A stretch of DNA of 64,000 nt from Alteriqipengyuania abyssalis. GTDB lineage: Bacteria; Pseudomonadota; Alphaproteobacteria; Sphingomonadales; Sphingomonadaceae. Each line of letters starts with the position of its first letter. Positions within the stretch are counted from its first letter, which is position 1. Under the pieces are notes generated by a model. It had not been told where the DNA came from, did not search any database, and worked only from the letters and a program-made list of their open reading frames with translations. The DNA lies in the NCBI RefSeq assembly GCF_019857185.1, contig NZ_JAHWXP010000005.1:1-64000 (forward strand), in the 5' to 3' direction. Positions 45,091 to 53,193 of the stretch are shown here, in pieces. The translations under genes and the position numbers were made by a program.

Positions 45091-45336
45091 ATGCAGAGCC
45101 AGAACCCCATGATCGCCGATTTCGTGAAGCTGGTGAACGGTGCCGCGGGCACCTTTGCCGGGATGACCCGCGAGGCGCAGCAGAGCGCGCGCGAGCGGAT
45201 CAAGGAAACGGTCGGCGGGCTCGACTTCGTCAGCCGCGAGGAGTTCGAGGCGGTCAAGGCGATGGCCGCCAAGGCGCGCGAAGAGAACGAGGCGCTGGCA
45301 AAGCGGCTCGATGCGCTGGAAGGCAAGGGCAAGTAA
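45091..45336 (+). CDS. ubiK: UbiK-family ubiquinone biosynthesis accessory factor
   Basis: An 81-residue protein of the UbiK/YqiC (BMFP) family, which helps organise late ubiquinone synthesis. The sequence runs from IADFVKLVNGAAGTFAGM to the C-terminal coiled coil (SREEFEAVKAMAAKAREENE then LDALEGKGK). It is complete, but its last 34 bases are duplicated at 53589-53622, so an island appears to be inserted at its 3' end. Confidence 0.88.
   Translation: MQSQNPMIADFVKLVNGAAGTFAGMTREAQQSARERIKETVGGLDFVSREEFEAVKAMAAKAREENEALAKRLDALEGKGK
45303..45336 (+). repeat. Left direct repeat (putative attL) at ubiK 3' end
   Basis: 34 bases covering the last codons of ubiK and its TAA. The copy at 53589-53622 is identical except for one C/T difference (45316 versus 53602, synonymous). 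Similarity continues loosely beyond the stop codon but breaks down before the repeat. Confidence 0.8.
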
Positions 45337-45467
45337 CTCCGCCCCGCTCGCGGGCGCGTAGCGCCGTTGTCGTCAAACCCATCGATCGTGGCTCGGACAC
45401 GCGCCGCCTATGCGCGCGCTGCTTCGCCGCGATAGGATCCGGGGCGGATTGAACTTCGGACCAAAGC

Positions 45468-46703
45468 CTAGTCGATCGCAGAGGCGGATTGCGAGGGCGT
45501 GCCGAAGCGAGCAAGCAGCAGGCCGGTGGCCAATCCGCCGCAACCCAGGACCATTAGGGCAAAGCGCGCGTCCGATGCGCTGGCCAGGATGCCGCACAGT
45601 GCGGCACCGATCGCCGGAACTCCGGTCAATTTCAAGGTCAGCGCGGCCATCGTTCGGGCGCGCATGGTGTTATCGACCCGATCTTGAAGAATCACGGGCA
45701 CGATCGCGTGTGGCACCCCCAGGCCTATCCCGCAGATGAAGATCAGCACGACCACGCCGACCTGCGACAGGAACGAGGTCGCCGCCACGAGCGCCGCGCA
45801 GGCTAGCAGGCTCGCATAAATCGTCAGGAATCGCCGCGAGGGCGATCGCGCGAACCGGGTGCTGACGATCCCGCCGACCAGCGTGCCGAGCCCGAGTGCG
45901 ACGAACACCAAACCGCGGAAAATTTCTTTGTCCGGAAATGCGGTCGCGAGCATCTGCGGCATGACCGATTGCACCGGGCCCAGAACGAACAGCGTGGGAA
46001 CGATGCCGAGTAGCAGTGCCTGCCAAAGCGACCGGTTGTTGAATATATGCGCCACGCCGTCCAGGATACCGCGCAGTGCGCCGGACCGGTCGCCGCCGCT
46101 CGCTTCGTGCTGCCCATCGGGTTGCGGAAGGCTGAGCGCGGATAGCAGCAGTATGGCGGCGACGATCATCATCGCCGCGAAATCCCCGAACTGGACCCGC
46201 GCGACGGCATATAGCAGGGGGCCGAAGGTGAAGCCGAAAACCGTCATCATCGACAAGATGATCGTCGGCGTGGCCGTTCGCGACGTGACCAACGCGACCA
46301 TCGCGATCCTGTTGCCCGCGACGCCCCCCGCGGCATAGCCATAGAGAGCACTGGACAACAGCGCCGCAACAAACAGGACGGTCGGGGCCGGGGAAAGGAG
46401 AACTGCCAGTGCAAATGCTAGCGCCGCCAGTGCCATACCGAACCCGCAGTTACGGATCAGGCGAGCGATTGGCACCACATCCCCCAGAAAGCCACGCACC
46501 GGAGTCATCAGTCCCATCACCAGGAAGGCTACCGCGAAAACAATCGATGCCTGCAGCGCGCCGTCGCCGACGTCGGTGACGATCACCACGATACCGTAGA
46601 CGAACATGGCGTGACCAATCGTCCCGGCCAGGGCCGAGAGGAAAAAGGCGAGCAAGGGCGGTGGCAGGCGCATGGAGTCCCGGGCTGCAGCCGGCTCACC
46701 CAT
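45468..46703 (-). CDS. MFS transporter, last gene of the island operon
   Basis: A major facilitator protein of about 411 residues with roughly twelve TM helices, the first starting LLAFFLSALAGTIGHAMFVY. Loop 2-3 has FLVMGLMTPVRGFLGDVV, a variant of motif A. Closest in style to YNFM- or exporter-type MFS. Met codons at 46712 and 46703 are the candidate starts; both overlap the CapA-like gene. As last gene in the operon it is the likely exporter of the product. Confidence 0.85.
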   Translation of the reverse strand: MGEPAAARDSMRLPPPLLAFFLSALAGTIGHAMFVYGIVVIVTDVGDGALQASIVFAVAFLVMGLMTPVRGFLGDVVPIARLIRNCGFGMALAALAFALAVLLSPAPTVLFVAALLSSALYGYAAGGVAGNRIAMVALVTSRTATPTIILSMMTVFGFTFGPLLYAVARVQFGDFAAMMIVAAILLLSALSLPQPDGQHEASGGDRSGALRGILDGVAHIFNNRSLWQALLLGIVPTLFVLGPVQSVMPQMLATAFPDKEIFRGLVFVALGLGTLVGGIVSTRFARSPSRRFLTIYASLLACAALVAATSFLSQVGVVVLIFICGIGLGVPHAIVPVILQDRVDNTMRARTMAALTLKLTGVPAIGAALCGILASASDARFALMVLGCGGLATGLLLARFGTPSQSASAID

Positions 46704-47880
46704 GGTTTGCATCGGATGGTGGGAAAAGGTTGGCAACCATCGCATCATAGCTGCTCTTTAGCGGACCGTCATACTCATCGAGGCGGACGAGATGACAGTC
46801 TTCGCCATCGAATGTTTCGACGATTGGGATCAGCCGATACCCGGAAATCGCGCACGTGGTTCGGTTCACGCTGACTTCGAGTAACCCGCTCAGGCAGCTA
46901 CGCCACGATCGTCCGGGCTTCGCGATGTTCGACAAGGTGTAGGTGAAGTTGCCCAGACTATAAGCGCACAGCGTACCGCGCTGATAATCTAGCGGTTGCA
47001 GCATATGCGGGTGGCTACCGACAATCAGACCGAAGCCTGCGCGGCGCAGGTCGGTCGCCAGCTGACGATTGGCCGACAAGGGTTCTGTCCGCATCTCGTA
47101 ACCCCAATGCGGCAGCGCGATCGCCAATCCGGCACGCCGATCCGTCAGCTCCGCAGCGAGATCGCTCGCATCCACATGGAATTGGCGATTGACCCCCGGT
47201 CGTTCCCACTCGAAGGGATCGTCATTCATCCAGCGCGTCCACGCCAGAACGGCGAGCCGCAGCTCGCCGATCTGCACGATATCGGCCAGGCGACGATCCG
47301 CCGTGTGCTCACCGACGATCCCAAAACCCCTGCTTTTCAGCAGCGCGCAGCCATGATGGAATGCCTCGACACCCAGATCACCGGCATGATTGGCTGCGAC
47401 GGACAGGCAGACGCGCTCTGGTGCCAGTCCGGCCAGCGCGCATTGTCGTTCGAGGAACTCCAGCGGCATCGCGAAAGGGGGCATCGTCAGCCCGCGGGGA
47501 TAGCGTACTGCTTCATCCCGATCACGCGCAACGACAGGAGCCTCCAGGGCTCCGAAGAACATGTCGGCGGAGCGCAGGGTTTCCTGCAGAGAGGGGGCGA
47601 ATACGACCGGCCGATCGCCGGTTTTGACCATCACGTCACCGCCGAAAACCAGCGTGATATCGTCGGCCGCACGCTGGCCTGCAGCTATGGGCGCGCGCGG
47701 AAAGGACGCGGGCAGCCGCCATTTGGGGAAGAAGAAGCGAATCTCCCACAAAGCGCGCACCCACCACCGATAGCGACCGTACCGCGCCAGCGACGCTTGG
47801 GTTCCGGGCTGCTTAAGCGCTTTTGGCGATGACTCTGGCGTGGCACGAGCTACACGTGACCGAGTCGGCTGCGGCCTCAT
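46696..47880 (-). CDS. CapA-family (poly-gamma-glutamate synthesis type) metallophosphatase-like protein
   Basis: A 394-residue protein with a basic 50-residue N-terminus and a calcineurin-like domain of the CapA/PgsA group. Metal-site motifs are DITLVFGGDVMVK, SVAANHAGDLGVEAF, ALPHWGYE and GLIVGSHPHMLQPLD, followed by the family AYSLGNFTYTL. No N-terminal TM helix is evident, unlike typical CapA. Its ATG overlaps the PhyH stop (ATGA). In the operon it might hydrolyse or form an amide or phosphoester bond; this is speculative. Confidence 0.8.
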   Translation of the reverse strand: MRPQPTRSRVARATPESSPKALKQPGTQASLARYGRYRWWVRALWEIRFFFPKWRLPASFPRAPIAAGQRAADDITLVFGGDVMVKTGDRPVVFAPSLQETLRSADMFFGALEAPVVARDRDEAVRYPRGLTMPPFAMPLEFLERQCALAGLAPERVCLSVAANHAGDLGVEAFHHGCALLKSRGFGIVGEHTADRRLADIVQIGELRLAVLAWTRWMNDDPFEWERPGVNRQFHVDASDLAAELTDRRAGLAIALPHWGYEMRTEPLSANRQLATDLRRAGFGLIVGSHPHMLQPLDYQRGTLCAYSLGNFTYTLSNIAKPGRSWRSCLSGLLEVSVNRTTCAISGYRLIPIVETFDGEDCHLVRLDEYDGPLKSSYDAMVANLFPPSDANHG

Positions 47881-49052
47881 GCGCTCAGCTTTGCGATAAA
47901 TCCCTCATCAGTCGGCGATACCGGCACTCCGCCGCCCTTGATGGGAAGGATGAAGTTGTTCTCGCCGACGTCGACGCTGTGGTCGTCGACGTAGCGGCCC
48001 ACCAAGGTCGAGCGGCGCAGGCCCGGCGCGGTGGGGCGCGAGCCGTGCAGGTTGAAAGACGTGAACGCGTAATACTCGCCTGGCTTTGCGATGAAGGGAA
48101 TTTCGGTGAACTCGCCCCGGAACAAATCCTCGTAGAAGAATTGGGCGAGGATCATCAGCACCTTCGACTTTCCCCGATGGCCGCCTCGGGAAAAGAGAAA
48201 TATTTTCAGCATCTCCCGGATCCGGGTGGGGGGGAAGAAGGAAACCGCATTCAACATGTGATCGATGTTGTTCAGGAAGTATTTCTGGAGATCGTAGGCG
48301 CGGGTGTCGACGAAACTTCCCGCCAGGATCGACATAGTCCCCGACTCGATCGTCGAGTCGCTCAGCGAAATCCAGATCGAGAGCGCTGAGTTCGGTTCGA
48401 ACCGTTTCCCGGACCGGTGCGAGAAGGATGGGTGGCGGCTCATATCCGCGAAATCGACATTCTGATGATAGAAGGTGCGCGACCCGTCCGGCATCTGTCG
48501 GAAGATCTGTGAACGCCAGCAGGTGACGCGGTCCGTCGCGATGAGATCCTTGACCGTTCCAAGCAAATCCGGATCGCTGAAGATCGCGCGAACCCGCGTA
48601 TCGAACATGAACATGTTCACGCCCAGAATGACGTCTCGTTCTTCGAGCAGCAGGTCCGCTTCCGCGCGATCCCTGCCGGCGATAAGACTATACACCGGGT
48701 TGTCCCGTGAGAAGGCCAGGTCTTCGATGTGGCGTTCCAGATCGCGCGCCTCGGCGTCGTCGATCAACCTGAAAGGGCCGGCAACGCCGTGCATGGAAAA
48801 CAGATCGAGATCGGCTTGGGCGAGCCTTGTGGGGACGTGACCGTCAAGGTCTATGGCCTGCTTGCTGTTGTACTCGGCTCCCGCAATGTAGAAGCCGCGA
48901 TCCTTAATCAGCGCCAGATTTTTCGCCTTCAGCGCCATGCAATACGCGAAAAGCGCATTGAGCTTGGCCGACTGGACCGGCGAGAGTCGCCCAATTGCCG
49001 CCAGCTCTGCGGTGATCTGGGTATCGTTGAGTTCTTCGAGGATCGCTTTCAT
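47877..49052 (-). CDS. PhyH-like Fe(II)/2-oxoglutarate oxygenase family protein
   Basis: A 391-residue protein with the double-stranded beta-helix pattern of phytanoyl-CoA dioxygenases: RSQIFRQMPDGSRTFYHQNVDF, SIWISLSDSTIESGTMSILAGS, FTSFNLHGSRPT and RRSTLVGRYVD. The distal metal His is H336 and the 2OG-binding Arg is R346 or R347. The proximal motif reads H196-Q-N198 where HxD is usual, with an Asp two residues later (D200). The start was taken at the ATG overlapping the desaturase stop, after a GGAGGG site. It may hydroxylate, desaturate or halogenate; substrate unknown. Confidence 0.7.
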   Translation of the reverse strand: MKAILEELNDTQITAELAAIGRLSPVQSAKLNALFAYCMALKAKNLALIKDRGFYIAGAEYNSKQAIDLDGHVPTRLAQADLDLFSMHGVAGPFRLIDDAEARDLERHIEDLAFSRDNPVYSLIAGRDRAEADLLLEERDVILGVNMFMFDTRVRAIFSDPDLLGTVKDLIATDRVTCWRSQIFRQMPDGSRTFYHQNVDFADMSRHPSFSHRSGKRFEPNSALSIWISLSDSTIESGTMSILAGSFVDTRAYDLQKYFLNNIDHMLNAVSFFPPTRIREMLKIFLFSRGGHRGKSKVLMILAQFFYEDLFRGEFTEIPFIAKPGEYYAFTSFNLHGSRPTAPGLRRSTLVGRYVDDHSVDVGENNFILPIKGGGVPVSPTDEGFIAKLSA

Positions 49053-50053
49053 CCCTGCCGCCCTCCGACGATGGTGGACTTTGCCACTGGCGCGGTTTGG
49101 GCGGACCACCACGTTCCGTGTCTGCGATTGCCCAAGTACCAGGATCGCAGCAGGCGCCACCAACCACGCGTGCGGCGAACATCGCGATTATCGAAAAAGT
49201 CGTGCAGCGCGGCGCGTGCAGCACGCATCCGGTAAAACGGCACATTGGGCAGAAAATGATGGATCAGATGATATTCGCCCGAATCGAACAGGAATAGGAT
49301 CTCTTCGAACACACCGCAGCGAAATCTGGACGCGATCGAAAACGGATTATCGGGCTGGATCTCGGCATGTTCGATGAGGATGCGGATCGCATTGAGTGCG
49401 GGCAGGACCAGCAACAAAGGCAGCAGATATCCGAACAGGATCGCCTTGGGTGCGAAGAACGCCGCGACAACCGCACCGACTAGGATCAGGGCCGACAAGG
49501 TCGCCTCCACACGCGCGCGTGAAATCGCCTTCGCGGTGGGCCGACGCAGCGCGAAATAGGGCGCGCGTCCTGCGCCCATCTTGCCGGATGCGGCCCATCT
49601 GGTGCCGATTGCGGTCAGGAACAGATACCGCTTGAGCCGGGTGTCGAGGTCGCTCTTGTACGCTTCGGAATCCTCGGGCGTGACCACGTTCTCGTGGTGT
49701 GCCCAGTGGGCATCGGCGTAGCGTGTCGCACTGAGCTGGATCGGGGCTGTGAAGAGCATGGACAGGCCATGACCAAACTGCCCGCCGACCTTGCGGTGGA
49801 CGAAGAATTCGTGATTCAGCAGCCCGAACAGCTGGAAGATGGTACCCTGCGCGAGTGTCAGAAGTACCAGCGCGACCGGCGACTGGACGAGGAAGCATGC
49901 CGCCAGAACGGCGATCGAAAGCGCCGGAAGCGCAATGATCATGCCGTAGTCCAGCACCCGGATCGGGCGCTGGAGCGCGCGCACGCGGTCCGGCCCCAGG
50001 TAGTCGCGAACTTCGCGCTGGCGGGCGGGAAGACTGGTGTTTGCGTGGTTCAT
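49049..50053 (-). CDS. Membrane fatty acid desaturase-like protein of the island
   Basis: A 334-residue integral membrane protein with TM pairs (about 37-80 and 200-230) and three histidine boxes: NHEFFVH, HWAHHENV and EYHLIHHFLPNVPF. This is the diiron desaturase/hydroxylase fold. It is not closely similar to the desaturase at 24959. An in-frame TTG precedes the ATG by one codon. It is coupled to the PhyH-like gene by an ATGA overlap. Confidence 0.85.
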   Translation of the reverse strand: MNHANTSLPARQREVRDYLGPDRVRALQRPIRVLDYGMIIALPALSIAVLAACFLVQSPVALVLLTLAQGTIFQLFGLLNHEFFVHRKVGGQFGHGLSMLFTAPIQLSATRYADAHWAHHENVVTPEDSEAYKSDLDTRLKRYLFLTAIGTRWAASGKMGAGRAPYFALRRPTAKAISRARVEATLSALILVGAVVAAFFAPKAILFGYLLPLLLVLPALNAIRILIEHAEIQPDNPFSIASRFRCGVFEEILFLFDSGEYHLIHHFLPNVPFYRMRAARAALHDFFDNRDVRRTRGWWRLLRSWYLGNRRHGTWWSAQTAPVAKSTIVGGRQG

Positions 50054-50101
50054 CAATCTATCCGGATGAAGGGGCCAACCCGTCGGCGTGTCGTCGATGC
50101 G

Positions 50102-50788
50102 TCAGTGGACCAGGCGCACATCGATATTGATGCGGTCCATGATCTCTTCGTAGAGTTCGATCGCCTGCTGCCGGTAATCCTCGTCCAGCGCGCTGATCGA
50201 CACCCCGAAATCGATCATGTCGGACACCGTTGTGGCCAGATACGAGCCCAGATGTTCCCGGTAGCCGCGCGCGATCTCGGTCGCGCGTTGACGCTGTTCT
50301 GGCTCATCCTCGAGAATCCGGCCGAGCACCTTCGCTCCGAAAGCCAGATGGGTTTTCTCGTCCTGGGCGATCTGCAGGAAATCCGGAAACAGTTCGGGGG
50401 CGTTCTTTCCGAGCTGGCGCAACTCCATCATCGCGAGGACGCCTTCGGCGTACATGTTGAGGCCGATCAGCACTTCGATCTCGTCATCGGACCGGAACAG
50501 GCGGTCAAAACGATCCTCCATGTCCCTGACCTGGTATTTTTCGATTGCCGCTTCGTCGATCGTGCCCCCGAGGTTTTCGAACGCCTTCCTGAAGAGCTCG
50601 GCGTGACGAACCTCGTCGTTGGCATGATGTACGAGATAATATTTCTCGCGGGTGATATGCCGCCTTGGTATCCACCTCGCGCACAGATCTATGATGCGCA
50701 GTTCGGAGAGGTAGAAATTGACGTATATCGTGGCGACCGCGTCGTAGAGCGGATCACCCGGCTGGCCGATCGAAAGCGCGTTTGGCAT
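50102..50788 (-). CDS. Ferritin-like diiron protein
   Basis: A 228-residue, probably four-helix-bundle protein with the full diiron ligand set: E29, E59-x2-H62 (NDEVRHAELF), E115 (MYAEGVLAMMEL) and E144-x2-H147 (QDEKTHLAFG). This pattern matches oxygenases and oxidases of the AurF/MiaE/RNR-R2-like superfamily rather than iron-storage ferritin. It lies 40 bases after the acyltransferase gene. Substrate unknown, probably the same metabolite handled by the operon neighbours. Confidence 0.8.
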   Translation of the reverse strand: MPNALSIGQPGDPLYDAVATIYVNFYLSELRIIDLCARWIPRRHITREKYYLVHHANDEVRHAELFRKAFENLGGTIDEAAIEKYQVRDMEDRFDRLFRSDDEIEVLIGLNMYAEGVLAMMELRQLGKNAPELFPDFLQIAQDEKTHLAFGAKVLGRILEDEPEQRQRATEIARGYREHLGSYLATTVSDMIDFGVSISALDEDYRQQAIELYEEIMDRINIDVRLVH

Positions 50789-50828
50789 TGAAACCTCCTA
50801 AGTCGGAGCCACGGGGCTCGGTTCATTC

Positions 50829-51488
50829 TCACCGGCTGAGTTCGCCGCGAAGAAAGCGCAGCATGGTCGTATCGGCACCGCCGACCAGCGAGCGCAGAAA
50901 CATGCCCCGGCTGATCGCCATCGCGACGCTGGCCACTGGCGATCCCAGTTCGGTGTCGACAAAAGGCACACCGATCCGCTCGAAGCCGATCTGCCTTAGA
51001 GGGCCGATCGGGCTGACTTGAGGGTCGTCGAAGACATCGGCGATGATCATCGATGCATTGTTCGTCACCGCGAACTGCATCGAGCGCTGCATGATCAGCG
51101 ACATCAGCCCAAGCGGGGCGGAGGGGAACCGCCGCGAACGGAAGCTGGGCCGAACCATGAGTTTCTGCACTTCGATGAGGTGCCGGTCTTCCTTGAGCGG
51201 TCCGAGTGGCAGGAAGCGCTCGATCGGAAGGCCTTGCTGCGAATCCTCCACGATCCGTGCCGTGGCAACCGGCATGATCGGCTCTCCGTCGCGGACCAGA
51301 TCGATCAGCACATAGGTCGAGTATTCGTGGTATTCGTCGTTGTGACGGATCGCCTCTCCGGTGACCCAGCCGAGCTCGGCGACATAGATGTCCTGCCACA
51401 GCTCGCGCACGGCAGCGGCGAATTCGCCTGCGCACGCGCCCTCGCGAATGCGCACGTCGATCGTTTCCACCTGCTGATGCAAATCCAT
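50829..51488 (-). CDS. GNAT-fold N-acyltransferase, FeeM/LuxI-like
   Basis: A 219-residue protein resembling acyl-transferring GNAT enzymes such as N-acyl amino acid synthase FeeM and LuxI autoinducer synthases. Features are a receptor-like N-terminal strand (LWQDIYVAELGW), HNDEYHEYSTYVL, PVATARIVEDSQQGLPIERF and the core EVQKLMVRPSFRSRRF. It would transfer an acyl chain from ACP or CoA to an amine. No LuxR gene is nearby, so a quorum circuit is unsupported. Family assignment is by pattern only and could instead be another acyl-ACP-dependent GNAT. Confidence 0.55.
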   Translation of the reverse strand: MDLHQQVETIDVRIREGACAGEFAAAVRELWQDIYVAELGWVTGEAIRHNDEYHEYSTYVLIDLVRDGEPIMPVATARIVEDSQQGLPIERFLPLGPLKEDRHLIEVQKLMVRPSFRSRRFPSAPLGLMSLIMQRSMQFAVTNNASMIIADVFDDPQVSPIGPLRQIGFERIGVPFVDTELGSPVASVAMAISRGMFLRSLVGGADTTMLRFLRGELSR

Positions 51489-51499
51489 CGCCGCCCCCG

Positions 51500-52153
51500 C
51501 TAGTCAATCGTGCTGTCGTACATCGACTTGTAGTAGAATCCGGCGGTTCGGCATGCGTGCAGGAACCACTCGAACCCTTCGTCGTCGATCTCGATTTCGG
51601 CGATCACGTCCCACAGATCCTGGATGTGCTGCTTGTCGGTGGTGGCGTGAGAGAGGAAGAAGGAGAAATTCGCAGGCGTCAGGCCCTCCTTCTCCAGGAA
51701 GGGCAGAAGGTCTTCGGCCTTGAGCGCTGCACCCAGCCCTTCAAGGACCAGCGAGCTGGCGATGCGGGACGGCGGAAAGTGATGCGCGTTGTAGAAGTTG
51801 AAGGCGATATAGGCCTGCACATGCGGGCCGGGCAGAAGCGTGCGCGGATCTGGGCCACAATAGCCTATCGAGCGCAGGTCGTCGGCGATCCACTGGTAGT
51901 GCAGCATTTCCTCTTCAGCGTGGTGGACGAGAAACTCGCGCACGGCGGAATGCCGGGTCGCGCAGTTCCCCGCGGCCAGCGCAAAGGACATGGTGCCCTG
52001 ATGGACCTGCGGGAATATCGTCAAAAGTAACGACTGGTAATCCGCACGCGTCCATTCGCCCGCCTTGATGGCCTTTATGACCTTGTTGTCGGCGAAGTCT
52101 TCGATCGCCCGATCCGCGGTCGCGCGAAGCGACCGCACCTGTTCAGCTTGCAT
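51500..52153 (-). CDS. Heme-oxygenase-like diiron enzyme (TenA/PqqC fold)
   Basis: A 217-residue all-helical protein of the iron-containing redox enzyme (HDO) family, which includes fatty-acid decarboxylase UndA and several N- or C-oxidases. Metal ligands visible in the right order: E82-x2-H85 (AEEEMLHYQW), E138 (VLEGLGAAL) and H169-x3-D173-x2-H176 (SHATTDKQH). First gene of the seven-gene operon, with a GGGGGAG ribosome site. The start MQAEQVRSLRA is preferred over a longer frame. Substrate unknown; a fatty acyl or amino-acid-like substrate is likely. Confidence 0.8.
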   Translation of the reverse strand: MQAEQVRSLRATADRAIEDFADNKVIKAIKAGEWTRADYQSLLLTIFPQVHQGTMSFALAAGNCATRHSAVREFLVHHAEEEMLHYQWIADDLRSIGYCGPDPRTLLPGPHVQAYIAFNFYNAHHFPPSRIASSLVLEGLGAALKAEDLLPFLEKEGLTPANFSFFLSHATTDKQHIQDLWDVIAEIEIDDEGFEWFLHACRTAGFYYKSMYDSTID

Positions 52154-52338
52154 TGAATGCTCCCCCCGATCGAATGACCACAGGCTGGCGTTCGGGTTCG
52201 GTGGTGGCAACAGCAAGAAAGTCGATAATGAATGTTACTTGGCAACCGTTCCGGAGGTAATTTTATTATATTTATTGCGCGCGCTTGATTAGGTGAAGTG
52301 AGAGGTTGTGATCTGAAAAATACATCGGAGGTGCCGGT
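52154..52338. promoter_or_regulatory. Divergent AT-rich promoter region of the island
   Basis: 185 bases between the HDO gene (minus) and the hydroxylase gene (plus). It includes an AT-rich stretch (52256-52285, ttttattatatttatt) unlike anything around it. It probably holds both promoters. No convincing palindrome is seen. Confidence 0.5.
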
Positions 52339-53193
52339 TTGTCTGATTTCTGGCTCGTTTTCGAAGGTCGTTTGGCGCTTTATTTCGCGTTTGCGACCGC
52401 TGCCTGGCTGCTCGCCATCGCCGTGGGCCGCACTCGGTTCCGCGGAAGGGTAATCCGTCGGCAACGGATCGGGTGGCACGATTATCGCCGCGAGATCGGG
52501 CAGTCGCTGGTGTGTCTGGTCGTTTTCTCGCTCAGCGCGTATATTGTTCTGATCGGCTCATCGCAGGGCTGGATGCATCTCGACACCAGTGGCCGGGCGA
52601 CGATTTTGGAATGCGTTGGCGTATTCGTGCTGATGCTGGTGGTGCATGACGCCTACTTTTATTGGAGTCACAGGCTGTTTCATCACCCCAAAGTGTTCAG
52701 GCGTTTCCATCTCACGCATCACAAGTCCGTCACCCCCACGCCATTTGCGTCCTATTCGTTCGATGTCCCGGAAGCGGTCGTACATGCGGCGTTCTTCCCC
52801 CTGTGGTTCGGGATCGTCAGCACGCCTGTCGCTGTCGTGCAGGTCTTCGTGGTCTTCGCATTGACCCGAAACGTGCTCGGTCACACCGGCGTTGAAGTCC
52901 TCCCCAGGTTTACCGTCGACAACGTCGTTCTCGACCAGTTCACCACGACCACGCATCACGACCTGCACCACACCGGTCATTTCCGGCACAACTTCGGCCT
53001 CTATTTTACCTGGTGGGACCGGTTGATGGGCACCGAGCATCCGCGTTACAAAGAGGTCTTCCGCGAAGTAACCTCGCGAGACGGCGGTGATGCGCGGAAC
53101 TCCATTGCGCAAGAGCGGAATGTACAGGACACGAGTGTGCGAGACAGGGGAGTCGGGATGTGGCGGGAACACGGGACGCAAAACCCGCGCTGA
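52339..53193 (+). CDS. Sterol desaturase/fatty acid hydroxylase superfamily protein
   Basis: A 284-residue membrane diiron hydroxylase with a TTG start preceded by CGGAGG at good spacing. Four TM helices are likely. Histidine motifs are HDAYFYWSHRLFHH, HLTHHKS, NVLGHTGVE and TTTHHDLHH, giving the complete eight-plus His set of the ERG3/ERG25-type family. The last ~45 residues are hydrophilic and look unstructured. Divergent from the seven-gene operon; it likely modifies the same lipid substrate. Confidence 0.85.
   Translation: MSDFWLVFEGRLALYFAFATAAWLLAIAVGRTRFRGRVIRRQRIGWHDYRREIGQSLVCLVVFSLSAYIVLIGSSQGWMHLDTSGRATILECVGVFVLMLVVHDAYFYWSHRLFHHPKVFRRFHLTHHKSVTPTPFASYSFDVPEAVVHAAFFPLWFGIVSTPVAVVQVFVVFALTRNVLGHTGVEVLPRFTVDNVVLDQFTTTTHHDLHHTGHFRHNFGLYFTWWDRLMGTEHPRYKEVFREVTSRDGGDARNSIAQERNVQDTSVRDRGVGMWREHGTQNPR

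Noticed and set aside
50829-51488. Complete quorum-sensing LuxI/LuxR circuit
   Set aside because: The synthase-like gene has no LuxR-type regulator within the window and is embedded in an oxidase operon.
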